Notes: generated from the letters alone by a model not told the origin. A stretch of DNA of 18,299 bases from JBKPFU01 sp046728975 (GCA_046728975.1 JBKPFU010000041.1:1-18299); one strand, 5' to 3'. Counted from the first letter of the stretch, positions 1 to 6,115 are shown. Program-made: numbers and translations.

Positions 1-165
1 ACTGACATCGAGCGTGGCAGAGCAAGCATCGTCGCCGCACTCGCAGAGAACGTCGAACGGTTCTTCTGCTCCGGCTCCGGCTGCGCCCTCGGCGCGGTCG
101 ATCTCGAGGTTGACCGCGCGGTACATCGCCTCATTGCGCGATACGCGCTCTAGTCGGGCGTCCAC
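1..165 (-). CDS. Cys-rich conserved actinobacterial protein, C-terminus cut by window edge
   Basis: The minus strand is open from a GTG at 165 to the window edge and gives 55 residues. An in-frame TAG lies four codons upstream of the GTG, so the start is at that GTG or at a Met 13 codons later. The visible part has an RNEAMYRAVNLEID segment, then an acidic/Ala linker, then LCECGDDAC. The CxCGxxxC arrangement is what I recall from small actinobacterial proteins of the form RxNEalFReVNErI...CECGdpdC, whose function is unknown; metal binding by the cysteines is inference. No clear Shine-Dalgarno is seen (a GAGG sits only 1 nt from the GTG). It follows the split gene at 245-973 on the same strand after 79 bp, and that gap holds a 6-bp hairpin. 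The plus strand is also open here but matches nothing I recognise. Confidence 0.6.
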   Translation of the reverse strand, partial: MDARLERVSRNEAMYRAVNLEIDRAEGAAGAGAEEPFDVLCECGDDACSATLDVS

Positions 166-178
166 GCCTCGACTCTAA

Positions 179-196
179 GCGAACGCGCCAGTTCGC
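179..196. repeat. Perfect short hairpin between two minus-strand genes
   Basis: GCGAAC, a 6-nt loop, then GTTCGC forms a perfect 6-bp stem. It sits between the end of the split gene and the start of the Cys-rich gene. It has no U-tract, so it could be a weak terminator or an operator. The GAAC-N6-GTTC spacing does not fit the N4 spacing of an actinobacterial LexA box. Confidence 0.3.
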
Positions 197-244
197 GTCC
201 GTTGTCGCGACCGACCTGACCTCCATGGAGTGTCTGAAGGACTG

Positions 245-631
245 TCAGCGGCTGCGCTTTTCAGCGCGTGCGGGAGCACCCCGATCGAGGCTCGTTTTGG
301 CGCGATCGACTAGCTCGAGCAGATTCCCAGATCGCAGCAGCAAGTCGGTGTCGGCCTGCATTCCGCGAACGTCCGCCTCCATCTCCTTGGCGTTCACATG
401 GACACCAGCGATCACGTCGAGAACGTTCCCGAGCCTCGCACGAAGCGCGAGATGCTCCTTGAGGGAGTGATCGATACGAGCGGACGCTTCCGGCTGTGGT
501 TTATGGCGGCGGTGCGCATTGCCGCGGCTGCGCATGACGTTCTTGGCGCCGCTCGGCTTACGGCTACCACTCTTCGCAGCGCCCCGGGCGTTCGACGAAC
601 TCTGCTTCGCAGCGGCGGATTGGCCCCGCAG
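245..631 (-). pseudogene. C-terminal half of the split protein, beyond an in-frame TGA; HLALRA/GVHV-core domain
   Basis: This continues the reading frame of 973-632 with no shift, from directly after the TGA to a TGA at 245-247. It begins with a Lys/Ser/Arg/Ala-rich linker (positions 631-500) that matches the linker before the stop. The domain follows: EHLALRARLGNVLDVIAGVHV, then MEADVRGMQAD, then a region ending LVDRAKTSLDR. This core aligns without gaps to the HLALRAKLANLLQVVAGVHV...LDRALTTLDR core of the protein at 6928-7995. The only internal ATG is at 535, inside the linker, and has no good ribosome binding site. I read this as the severed half of one gene, made by a nonsense mutation, a sequencing error or stop readthrough. 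Independent translation from 535 is possible but less likely. Confidence 0.6.
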
Positions 632-973
632 TCAACGACCAGACTTGGTTTTTCGAGACGAGGTCGTCTGGCGGCGACGTTGGCCTCCGCTGCGGCTGTT
701 TGATTCCTGCGATGTTTGCCGGACGGCGTCAATGAGCTCGTCTTGCAGCTCGGAGGCCCGGGTCTTCGCTCCATTCATGGCCCCTTTTGCTTTGCGGGCA
801 ACGAACTCGCTTTTCGCGAGGGCATACAAGCCGGCGCCGGCGGCCGGAAGAAGGAACCAACGTGTCGGCGACACGCCTCTCGCCCTATGCTTACCCGCTG
901 CAGCATCGGCGACGTTCGAAAGCCGCTCGGCAAGATCGATTATCCGGTCTGAAAATTCGCGGACATCAGCCAT
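632..973 (-). CDS. Membrane-anchored N-terminal half of a split two-domain protein
   Basis: This is a 113-residue product from an ATG preceded by GGGAGG with a 7-nt spacer, which favours 973 over the upstream in-frame start at 997. It opens with an amphipathic stretch (MADVREFSDRIIDLAERL), then a hydrophobic segment at about residues 39-52 (WFLLPAAGAGLYAL), then a helix (about 55-88). From residue 89 it becomes a Ser/Arg/Lys-rich linker that ends abruptly at a TGA at 632-634. The same frame stays open beyond that TGA for 128 more codons, through more of the same linker and into a conserved domain. The natural protein is therefore probably 242 residues, and this is its anchored half. Function is unknown. 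The hydrophobic segment suggests an inner-membrane or membrane-peripheral location. Confidence 0.6.
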   Translation of the reverse strand: MADVREFSDRIIDLAERLSNVADAAAGKHRARGVSPTRWFLLPAAGAGLYALAKSEFVARKAKGAMNGAKTRASELQDELIDAVRQTSQESNSRSGGQRRRQTTSSRKTKSGR

Positions 974-1240
974 CTGCAAACCTCCCGTAAATCGCAATTA
1001 ATCTGTGGTTCCCATGACAATCCTGATGAAACCCGCAGCCGCGCTTCCTTCGCGGATGCGTCGTGGAGCCGTTCGACGCGAGCCATCAACGCACTTCGTT
1101 TAGCGGTCGCTAACGCTCGCGTTCGTTCGCATTATCGAGAAGAACGTATCCCGACCGCTGGGAGTGTCCGCGGGGCCGGCGGCTCGAGTAGAGGTTTCCT
1201 CAGGCTCCGGAAGGGAACCCGGGCCTCGTGAGAAGGTTCC
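974..1240. other. Divergent intergenic region between the split gene and the coiled-coil operon
   Basis: This 267-bp stretch carries the ribosome binding site of the minus-strand gene at its left end and that of the plus-strand gene at its right end. I see a run of AGCG/CGCT-type short inverted repeats around 1100-1130 but no convincing -35/-10 pair. No gene is supported here. Confidence 0.4.
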
Positions 1241-2170
1241 GTGTCATTCCGTCCGAAGGGGCTGATGTCGGTGTTTGAGCGAGTGCGAACTGGTCTACGT
1301 GAGATGCCATCGAACGCTGCCTGGCTCCTGTCCCAGGCCGTGAAGCCCGCGGACACGCTCGAAGGCGCTGCGGCCGGCGCCCGCGACAAGGGGCGGAAGC
1401 TGACGGCAGCCGTCGTTGACGCCGCCCCTGTCGGGGACTCCGTCGAAATCCGCGCAAGGCGCGCACACGACGCAGCGGAGCGCGCTCGCGAGGCCGAGGA
1501 GCAGGCCGTTGAGGCCGCACGGGAGTCCAAGGCGCTCGCTGACCGCGCTCGGGCCGTGAGCGAACGTGGTCGTGCCCGCCTCAAGGAGGTCGACCTCGAA
1601 ACGAATCGGGAAGTCAAACAGCGAGTCGCGGAGGCTCAGAAGGCGGCCGAGGAGCTCGTGAGGCGCGAACGCCAAGCCGCTGAGGCAGACGCCGCAGAGC
1701 AGCGCGAGGAAGTCGAGGAAGAGGTCGAGAACGAGATCGCCGAAGCCGAGAGCGATGCCGAGGCGTCCCAGCTGCGGGCCGAGGAGCTTGTCGAGGAGGC
1801 AACCGCGGCGCTGGCGGACGCGAGGCAGCTAGCCGACGAGGCCGCGGAAGCTGCACGCTCGGCCGCCGAGGAAGCGAACCGCCAAGCACAACAACTCCAG
1901 AACGAAGCAAAGCAGCGAGCGAGCGACGCCGAGGCGCGTGTCAAGGCGGTCGAGGAACTGCGAGAACGGGCAGCGGCGACAGCGAAGCAGACAGCGCGCG
2001 AGCTCGATCGAGAGGGGGTCGACGGTCTCGATGCCTACAAAAAGCCGGAGCTGGTCGAGCTCGCGGGCAGCATTGGCATCGAGAGAGGAACGGACATGAC
2101 GAAGGAGGAGCTCGTCGACGCCATTACGAAGGCCGCTCGTCGGCGGGCAAGACAAGGAACGAGGTCATGA
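1241..2170 (+). CDS. Long coiled-coil protein with C-terminal Rho-N/SAP-like domain
   Basis: This 309-residue product begins at a GTG with GAAGG 4 nt upstream. An in-frame ATG at 1265 (MSVFERVRTGLREMP) is an equally plausible start. Residues about 10-65 form a mixed N-terminal region. Residues about 70-265 are almost pure Ala/Glu/Arg heptad sequence, a long coiled coil. Residues 272-302 (YKKPELVELAGSIG... then TKEELVDAI) match the helix-extended-helix pattern of Rho N-terminal-like/SAP domains, which bind nucleic acid. It ends in a basic tail, ARRRARQGTRS. No signal peptide or membrane segment is seen, so a cytoplasmic rod that binds DNA or RNA at one end is a reasonable inference. Its stop overlaps the next start (ATGA), so the two are translationally coupled. 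I know of no named family for the full-length protein. Confidence 0.85.
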   Translation: MSFRPKGLMSVFERVRTGLREMPSNAAWLLSQAVKPADTLEGAAAGARDKGRKLTAAVVDAAPVGDSVEIRARRAHDAAERAREAEEQAVEAARESKALADRARAVSERGRARLKEVDLETNREVKQRVAEAQKAAEELVRRERQAAEADAAEQREEVEEEVENEIAEAESDAEASQLRAEELVEEATAALADARQLADEAAEAARSAAEEANRQAQQLQNEAKQRASDAEARVKAVEELRERAAATAKQTARELDREGVDGLDAYKKPELVELAGSIGIERGTDMTKEELVDAITKAARRRARQGTRS

Positions 2171-2358
2171 GACTTCGCGCGAAGACCAAGCCGGAAGGGC
2201 TTCACCACGCGGTCACGGACTCGGTCGCCGCTGTACGCGACACCGCGCACAGGGACACGCTTCTGAAGGCGGCTTTGGTCGCCGGCGGCCTGGCAGCGCT
2301 CACGGCGGGGAGCGCCGCCATCTCAGCGCTCCGGCGCCGGACGGGGACGAGTCGGTGA
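2167..2358 (+). CDS. Small single-helix membrane protein coupled to the coiled-coil gene
   Basis: This is a 63-residue product. Its ATG overlaps the TGA of the coiled-coil gene (ATGA), and its own TGA overlaps the next GTG (GTGA), so three genes are chained. Residues about 4-30 are polar and basic. Residues 33-54 (LKAALVAGGLAALTAGSAAI) form one hydrophobic helix followed by ALRRR, consistent with a single membrane pass and a positively charged cytoplasmic end. Function is unknown. Its position suggests a membrane anchor or partner for the coiled-coil protein, which is inference from coupling alone. Confidence 0.65.
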   Translation: MRLRAKTKPEGLHHAVTDSVAAVRDTAHRDTLLKAALVAGGLAALTAGSAAISALRRRTGTSR

Positions 2359-2645
2359 AGCGGGGTCGCGGCGCCCGGGAGGTGAAGACGCCGACTCCGG
2401 TCGTATTGACCGGGGCAACCAATCGCACCGGACGCCTGTCCGAGGGAGCGCTTGTCCAGGCGTCGGTCCGTGCCCGCCTCCTGGGCCTGCCGCTCTTACG
2501 CCTCGACGCGACCGTCGCGCTCATGCCCGCCGCGCTCACCGCTCCCTCTGCAGTCGCCTCCGGAAACGGCTTGGCGGAGGCTGTGCGCAGCATCAACGAC
2601 GGAGCGGAGGTCCTCGCTCAGGTGCGGCGCGACGGCCGCCGCTGA
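2355..2645 (+). CDS. Small hypothetical protein, third gene of the coiled-coil operon
   Basis: This 96-residue product starts at a GTG that overlaps the previous stop. It opens with a basic stretch (VKRGRGAREVK), then alternating hydrophobic and charged sequence (TPVVLTGATNRTGRL, then LLGLPLLRLDATVAL), and ends in EVLAQVRRDGRR. There is no signal peptide, clear membrane helix or motif I recognise. Support comes from the overlapping start, high third-position GC and the lack of any better reading of the interval. Function is unknown, and an opposite-strand shadow frame of similar length makes the call moderate. Confidence 0.5.
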   Translation: MKRGRGAREVKTPTPVVLTGATNRTGRLSEGALVQASVRARLLGLPLLRLDATVALMPAALTAPSAVASGNGLAEAVRSINDGAEVLAQVRRDGRR

Positions 2646-2666
2646 ATTCGGTTGCGGTCGACTGGG

Positions 2667-2697
2667 CGCCTGCCGCGAATGAGCAGAAGCGCAGGCG
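2667..2697. terminator. Possible bidirectional terminator between convergent genes
   Basis: CGCCTGC and GCAGGCG form a perfect 7-bp stem around a 17-nt loop. It lies in the only gap (2646-2739) between the plus-strand trio and the converging DUF1206 gene. The loop is large and there is no T-run on either side, so the evidence is mainly location. Confidence 0.25.
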
Positions 2698-2739
2698 GAC
2701 GATAATGGGTCCGCGCCGCGCGCAAATCACGCTCTCGCT

Positions 2740-3639
2740 CTAACCGGCGTTTGTCGAGACGTCGCGGTAGCGGGCGTCGACGAGGCAGAAAAGCGCGTAG
2801 CAGAGAAGGCCGGCGGCGGTCAGGCCCAAGAGCCATGGGCCGTAGCTCGCGTTTGCGAGCTTCTGCAATGCGCCGTCGAGCCCGATCGCGTTGTTCGGGT
2901 CGTAGTCGATCGCTGCCTTGGTGACGAAGATCCCGATCAGGCCGAAGACCACCGCACGCGCGAGGTGGCCGGCGACGCCGGCGCGACCGCCCCACTTGCG
3001 CTCCGTCTTGCTCATCTCGCCCGTGCGCCACTTGTCCTCGAACTTCATTGCGATCCCGCGGTAGAGGTTCCATAACCCGGCAGCAATGATGGAGACGCCC
3101 ACGATCCCAACGATCCACCGTCCGGCGGGCCAGTCGAGGACCGCCGCCGTCGTCTTCTGTGCCTTCTCGTTCTGGGACGCCTGGCCGCCCGAGCCCGCGA
3201 GGATCTTCGCGGTTGTGAACGCCAAGCCGGCATAGATGAGGCCGCGACCTACGTAGCCGACGCGCTTGCCCCATTTCTTCGCCTTACCCTTCTCATCGCC
3301 GCCGTCGTCGCGCTCGGCGAACGCCTGCACGAACCGCCAGATGGCATAGCCGACGAAGCCGAGCGCGAGCAGGACGAGCAGCACCTTCCCCCACGTGTGC
3401 TGGGCCAGCGTTTGCAGCGCACCCTGGCGACTGGTCGTCTCCCCACCGGCACCGACCGCGACTCCGATGGCGAGCGCCGCGACGATCCCGAACGAAATCC
3501 CCTTTGCCACGAGCCCGGCGCGCGCGAGCCAGGCATACCAGCCGCTACCGCTTTCGGCCTTCTCGCGCGCCTCACGCGCCGGCTGCTCTACCGCGTGTTT
3601 TGCCCGCAGCCCAGACGGCAGCGTCTGTCTCGTCGCCAC
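2740..3639 (-). CDS. DUF1206 integral membrane protein
   Basis: This 299-residue product starts at a GTG with GAGGAGG 4 nt upstream. It shows three tandem modules, each with two hydrophobic helices and a Gly-rich approach. Module one is ARAGLVAKGISFGIVAALAI followed by VLLVLLALGFVGYAIWRFVQ. Module two begins KRVGYVGRGLIYAGLAF and is followed by WIVGIVGVSIIAAGLWNLYRG. Module three begins GHLARAVVFGLIGIFV and is followed by YGPWLLGLTAAGLLCYALF. Six helices in three repeats, each starting with an (A/G)R-x-G/A motif, and the end LVDARYRDV are what defines DUF1206. The family is common in actinobacteria and has no known biochemical role. It converges with the coiled-coil operon, and its upstream region abuts a decayed secreted-protein gene. 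Confidence 0.9.
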   Translation of the reverse strand: MATRQTLPSGLRAKHAVEQPAREAREKAESGSGWYAWLARAGLVAKGISFGIVAALAIGVAVGAGGETTSRQGALQTLAQHTWGKVLLVLLALGFVGYAIWRFVQAFAERDDGGDEKGKAKKWGKRVGYVGRGLIYAGLAFTTAKILAGSGGQASQNEKAQKTTAAVLDWPAGRWIVGIVGVSIIAAGLWNLYRGIAMKFEDKWRTGEMSKTERKWGGRAGVAGHLARAVVFGLIGIFVTKAAIDYDPNNAIGLDGALQKLANASYGPWLLGLTAAGLLCYALFCLVDARYRDVSTNAG

Positions 3640-3684
3640 AGCGCCTCCTCGCCCCGAAGTGTCCGCCTCAAAACGGCCGAGTCG

Positions 3685-3875
3685 TCATTTGGGATACGGC
3701 GGCATCCCGTTCGTAAACGTCTGTGCGTCTTGCTGAATGTCCGAAGCGGCCGCGTAGAGCCACTCAGCATGGGCTGAGACTGGTCGAGCACCCCCGCCCC
3801 GGCCGACGGGACGATGGCGAGCAGCGCCACGGACACAGCAAGCGCGAGGACCGAGGCGTGCCTGCGTATTCTCAA
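3685..3875 (-). pseudogene. Frameshifted, truncated remnant of a secreted protein
   Basis: A TTG at 3875 opens a frame with a textbook signal peptide (RIRRHASVLALAV, then LLAIVPSAGAG) followed by VLDQSQPML. After that the frame turns into Arg-rich nonsense. Moving to the neighbouring frame at about 3766 gives WLYAAASDIQQDAQTFTNG, then MPPYPK and a TGA at 3685. A DQSQ-x(n)-YAA-x(n)-AQTFTAG pattern right after a signal peptide is how I remember the start of some actinobacterial secreted proteins. The two frames therefore belong together across one indel. The remainder of the protein is missing: the DUF1206 start lies 45 bp away. I read this as a dead gene cut short by deletion. The TTG start is uncertain, but an in-frame TAG limits it to within about 10 codons. 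Confidence 0.55.
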
Positions 3876-4323
3876 CCGGGGCCGCGCGGGGATCTTGCCC
3901 TACCGCAAAAATCGCGCCGCAGCAGCACCCGCCTGGCCATCGCGTCTCCCTCTTTGAGGCGATTCAATCGTTACGCGATCCCGTCAGGGTGTAAGGACGT
4001 CGCGCGGACCAAACTGGAGATCCTCTCGCACGACCGACTAGCTGCGGCGGCATGAGCCCAGTCGGATCTCCGGCCGAACGTCAGCCGCGCGTCCCCACAA
4101 GATCTTGATTTGAGCACGATCAAAACTAAATAAAGCCCAGGCGACGTTCTCTCGGGGACTAACGGCACTCCCGCCTCAGGGGGAGGCGAGGGACCCCCCT
4201 GGCTTCCCGGACCCTATGGGAGTTACACCAGCAGCCCGTCCTCCACTGCTCGCCGCCGCCGCCGCACGTGCCGCTCGAAGCGTCAGCGCCGCCTCCTCGT
4301 GCCTCGCTAACGGTCGTTGGCAA
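3876..4323. other. 448-bp gene-free stretch with a promoter-like site and structured GC-rich sequence
   Basis: I find no credible coding frame here; the 65-codon minus frame at 3971-4168 has no ribosome binding site and unlike-protein composition. The stretch holds an AT-rich island (4105-4132) that reads as a sigma-70 type promoter. Downstream is a strong hairpin, CGCCTC-AGGGG-GAGGCG, at about 4173-4189, and then runs of C and G to about 4215. The 3' half (4240-4320) is Cys/Arg-like GCC-rich sequence with no visible signal. It adjoins the left inverted repeat of the nucleotidyltransferase unit. Confidence 0.4.
4105..4132 (+). promoter_or_regulatory. Sigma-70 type promoter candidate
   Basis: TTGATT at 4105-4110 and TAAATA at 4127-4132 are separated by 16 bp, a near-consensus housekeeping promoter in an otherwise GC-rich window. 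TTGAT and ATCAA also form a small inverted repeat over its 5' half. No gene on the plus strand follows within 1 kb. A transcript would cover the hairpin-rich stretch and then run antisense to the nucleotidyltransferase gene. Confidence 0.4.
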
Positions 4324-4345
4324 CTAGAGGCTTGATGTGAGATTC
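4324..4345 (+). repeat. Left arm of 22-bp inverted repeat
   Basis: The first 15 bases, CTAGAGGCTTGATGT, are an exact reverse complement of 5008-5022. Over 22 bp the arms match at 20 positions. The stop codon of the nucleotidyltransferase gene lies inside this arm. No target-site duplication is visible in the flanks. Confidence 0.6.
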
Positions 4346-4962
4346 GAATCAAGCTTCGGAACCCAGGGGTGCCGAGAATCGATCACCTCGAGCGCCTCAC
4401 GCAGCCAGCGGGTCCCGCTCTGGGTCAGGTGCGGCCTGACAGCTACGAAATCGGCCTCGTTCTTGGGGTTTGGCTCGATCGCCTTGTAGAGCAGGACGAT
4501 TTCCGGACAAAGGAAGGGAACGCCATCGCGCTCCATGCCGACTTCATCGAGGGATCGCGTCACGCCCTCGTTTCGACGGAAGATCCAGTGCTGGTCTGTG
4601 TGTTCGTTCAGGAGAAACTCGCACGTCCAGGGAGCAGTAGTCTCATTGGAGCGGCGAGCCCAAATCCCGTGGATCGGTGGCTCAAGGTGCTCTCCATCCC
4701 ACGGTTCGAGCGCGTGCTGGGGTGTGGCGTAGCGGACGTCCCAGTCCCTCAAGTGGCGGAAGAGCGTGGGCTGATCGCGCCGGAGAACAGCGACGTCGAG
4801 GTCGTCGTGCCGACGAGTTTCACGCCCCAAGAAGAGATCAAGAGCCCAGCCTCCACAGATCCACCAGGGCGTCCGCAGCCCGTAGAGAAGCCGAGCGAGG
4901 TCTGCGGGGTGAAGTGCCTCCCACGCCCAAAGGTGCGCGTAATCGCGAGCTTCCATCGGCAT
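4324..4962 (-). CDS. Nucleotidyltransferase, PF10706-like (aminoglycoside-2''/lincosamide adenylyltransferase fold)
   Basis: This 212-residue product has ICGGWALDLFLGRETRRHDDLDVAV at about residues 35-59. That is the GGxxxD...R-x-HxDLD signature of the PF10706 nucleotidyltransferase fold, with Asp54 and Asp56 as the likely metal-binding pair. An Asp/Glu-rich helical C-terminal half follows (LCPEIVLLYKAIEPNPKNEADFVAV). Members transfer AMP to aminoglycosides or lincosamides, but many are uncharacterised, so resistance is only a possibility. The first ATG (4962) and a second at 4956 lack a good ribosome binding site. By eye its base composition is less GC-rich than its neighbours. It is bracketed by an inverted repeat, and the right arm encodes the same last six residues (NLTSSL) plus stop. 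This points to acquisition or duplication. Confidence 0.75.
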   Translation of the reverse strand: MPMEARDYAHLWAWEALHPADLARLLYGLRTPWWICGGWALDLFLGRETRRHDDLDVAVLRRDQPTLFRHLRDWDVRYATPQHALEPWDGEHLEPPIHGIWARRSNETTAPWTCEFLLNEHTDQHWIFRRNEGVTRSLDEVGMERDGVPFLCPEIVLLYKAIEPNPKNEADFVAVRPHLTQSGTRWLREALEVIDSRHPWVPKLDSNLTSSL

Positions 4963-5000
4963 GTGAATCGTGCCGACTCCAATCGCGACCGGCTATGGCT

Positions 5001-5022
5001 GAATTTGACATCAAGCCTCTAG
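5001..5022 (-). repeat. Right arm of 22-bp inverted repeat
   Basis: ACATCAAGCCTCTAG (5008-5022) is the exact reverse complement of the left arm's outer 15 bases, and the match continues at 5 of the next 7 positions. Read on the plus strand, this arm encodes NLTSSL and a stop, the same ending as the nucleotidyltransferase. It may therefore be a copied gene end rather than a transposon terminus. Confidence 0.6.
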
Positions 5023-5116
5023 GCGACCCGCCGCAGCCGCTGGCGCTTCCGCTTGTCTCGGCATCGCTTCGAGCAAACGAGCGCATCCGGCCGCTTCCGC
5101 ATCGGCTTGCCGCAGA

Positions 5117-5314
5117 GTGCTTCTCGAGGCCGGCCTCCGCAAGGCTGAGGCGCGGATCTGCCACTTCGCGACCCGCTGGCGTCGTCTCCGTCTCAGCGTC
5201 GATGAGATCCAACTTCTGCTCGGCCACGCCGCGATCCGGACGACAAGCGACCTCTACGTCCACACGGAGATCGCTGACGTGGCGGCTCGGATGCAGCTGT
5301 TGGAGGTCACGTGA
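5117..5314 (+). pseudogene. C-terminal fragment of a tyrosine recombinase/integrase
   Basis: This 65-codon open stretch ends LSVDEIQLLLGHAAIRTTSDLYVHTE, followed by IADVAARMQLLEV. That is the GHxxIxTT...YxH ending of tyrosine recombinases, including the second catalytic His (LLGH) and the nucleophile Tyr. The catalytic Arg-box region just upstream reads EARICHFATRW, where an H-x-LRH-x-FAT motif is expected, so it is degraded. The N-terminal and core-binding domains (about 200-300 residues) are absent: upstream frames back to 5023 show nothing integrase-like. It cannot be active. It ends 33 bp from the 3' end of the tRNA-Cys gene, the position where an integrase lies in a tRNA-integrated element, so this is probably the scar of one. 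Confidence 0.65.
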
Positions 5315-5347
5315 GTCTCCGGAGCAAAACGCCATTCGCGGGAGAGA

Positions 5348-5418
5348 AGGCGCCGAGCGGATTCGAACCGCTGTACGGGGCTTTGCAGGCCCCTGCCTAA
5401 CCTCTCGGCCACGGCGCC
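5348..5418 (-). tRNA. tRNA-Cys: tRNA-Cys (GCA)
   Basis: A 71-nt cloverleaf reads on the minus strand. The acceptor GGCGCCG/CGGCGCC is perfectly paired. The D-arm is GCC/GGC with a GAGAGGTTA loop. The anticodon arm is GGGGC-CTGCAAA-GCCCC with anticodon GCA. The variable region is 4 nt, and the T-arm pairs around TTCGAAT. The discriminator base is U, as expected for cysteine tRNAs. CCA is not encoded. The 3' end faces the integrase fragment. Confidence 0.95.
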
Positions 5419-5452
5419 GCAGCAAAAATGGTAATCGTGCCTGCGGCGGGGC

Positions 5453-6115
5453 ATGGTAGCGCCGCAGTCGGGTACAACGGAGCCTGTGAATCAGCTCCAG
5501 CTCGACGGCGACGGCACAGCGGCGCCGCTCGTCCCGGACCGGCCGACACTCCCGAAGCTCCGCGAGGCCGCCGCCGGATGCAAGGCTTGTCCGCTCTGGA
5601 GGAGCGGGACGCAGACCGTCTTCGGCGAGGGCGAGGCCAAAGCAGAGGTCGTCTTCGTCGGCGAGCAGCCGGGCGACCAGGAGGATCTCGCCGGACGTCC
5701 GTTCGTTGGGCCCGCCGGGAAGCTGCTCGACAGAGCGCTCGTGGAGGCCGGCATCGAACGGGACAAGGTCTACGTCACGAACGCGGTGAAGCACTTCAAG
5801 TGGCAGGCCCGCGGCAAGCGACGTATCCACCAGAAGCCCAACTGGCAGGAGATCAGCGCGTGCAGGCCCTGGCTGGACGCCGAGCTCGCCGTCGTCAAGC
5901 CGCGCGTGCTCGTCGCGCTCGGCGCCACCGCCGCCCAGGCCCTGCTCGGCAGACAATTTCGCGTCTCACGCCAGCGGGGAGAGCTGGTCGACTCGCCGCT
6001 TGCACCGAACGTGATCGCGACCGTCCACCCCTCCTCGATCCTGCGCGCGGACGACCGGGAGACCGAGTACGCGGAGTTCCTCCGCGACTTGAAGACGATC
6101 GCGAAGCTGATTTAG
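5453..6115 (+). CDS. udgX: UdgX, uracil-DNA glycosylase that crosslinks to its product site
   Basis: This 220-residue product belongs to the uracil-DNA glycosylase superfamily. Motif A is GEQPGDQED at residues 70-78 and motif B is HPSSILR at 192-198. Between them is KRRIHQKPN at 122-130. This Arg-rich loop with an internal His (His126 here) distinguishes UdgX from ordinary family 4 enzymes. In characterised UdgX that His attacks the deoxyribose after uracil release and forms a stable protein-DNA adduct. Cys43, Cys46 and Cys137 fit iron-sulfur ligands, and the position of the remaining family 4 Cys reads His114 (NAVKHFKW). The ATG at 5453 has a weak GGCGGGG upstream; the GTG at 5486 with GGAG is an alternative start. 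It stands alone beside the tRNA-Cys and acts in DNA repair in the cytoplasm. Confidence 0.93.
   Translation: MVAPQSGTTEPVNQLQLDGDGTAAPLVPDRPTLPKLREAAAGCKACPLWRSGTQTVFGEGEAKAEVVFVGEQPGDQEDLAGRPFVGPAGKLLDRALVEAGIERDKVYVTNAVKHFKWQARGKRRIHQKPNWQEISACRPWLDAELAVVKPRVLVALGATAAQALLGRQFRVSRQRGELVDSPLAPNVIATVHPSSILRADDRETEYAEFLRDLKTIAKLI

Noticed and set aside
179..196. LexA/SOS box candidate
   Set aside because: The half-sites GAAC and GTTC are 6 bp apart instead of the 4 expected in actinobacteria.
519..1001. 160-codon plus-strand frame
   Set aside because: It is antisense to the split gene, which has a strong ribosome binding site and a paralogue in the window.
3971..4168. 65-codon minus-strand frame
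   Set aside because: It has no ribosome binding site, its composition is unlike a protein, and it spans the promoter-like island.
4341..4350. GATTCGAATC as a possible att copy of the tRNA-Cys T-arm
   Set aside because: Only 8-9 bp are shared with the T-loop, which is common to most tRNAs. The match does not extend to the tRNA 3' end.
4369..5022. 217-codon plus-strand frame opposite the nucleotidyltransferase
   Set aside because: It is the antisense shadow of a gene with a clear nucleotidyltransferase signature. Its only real-looking end (NLTSSL) comes from the inverted repeat.
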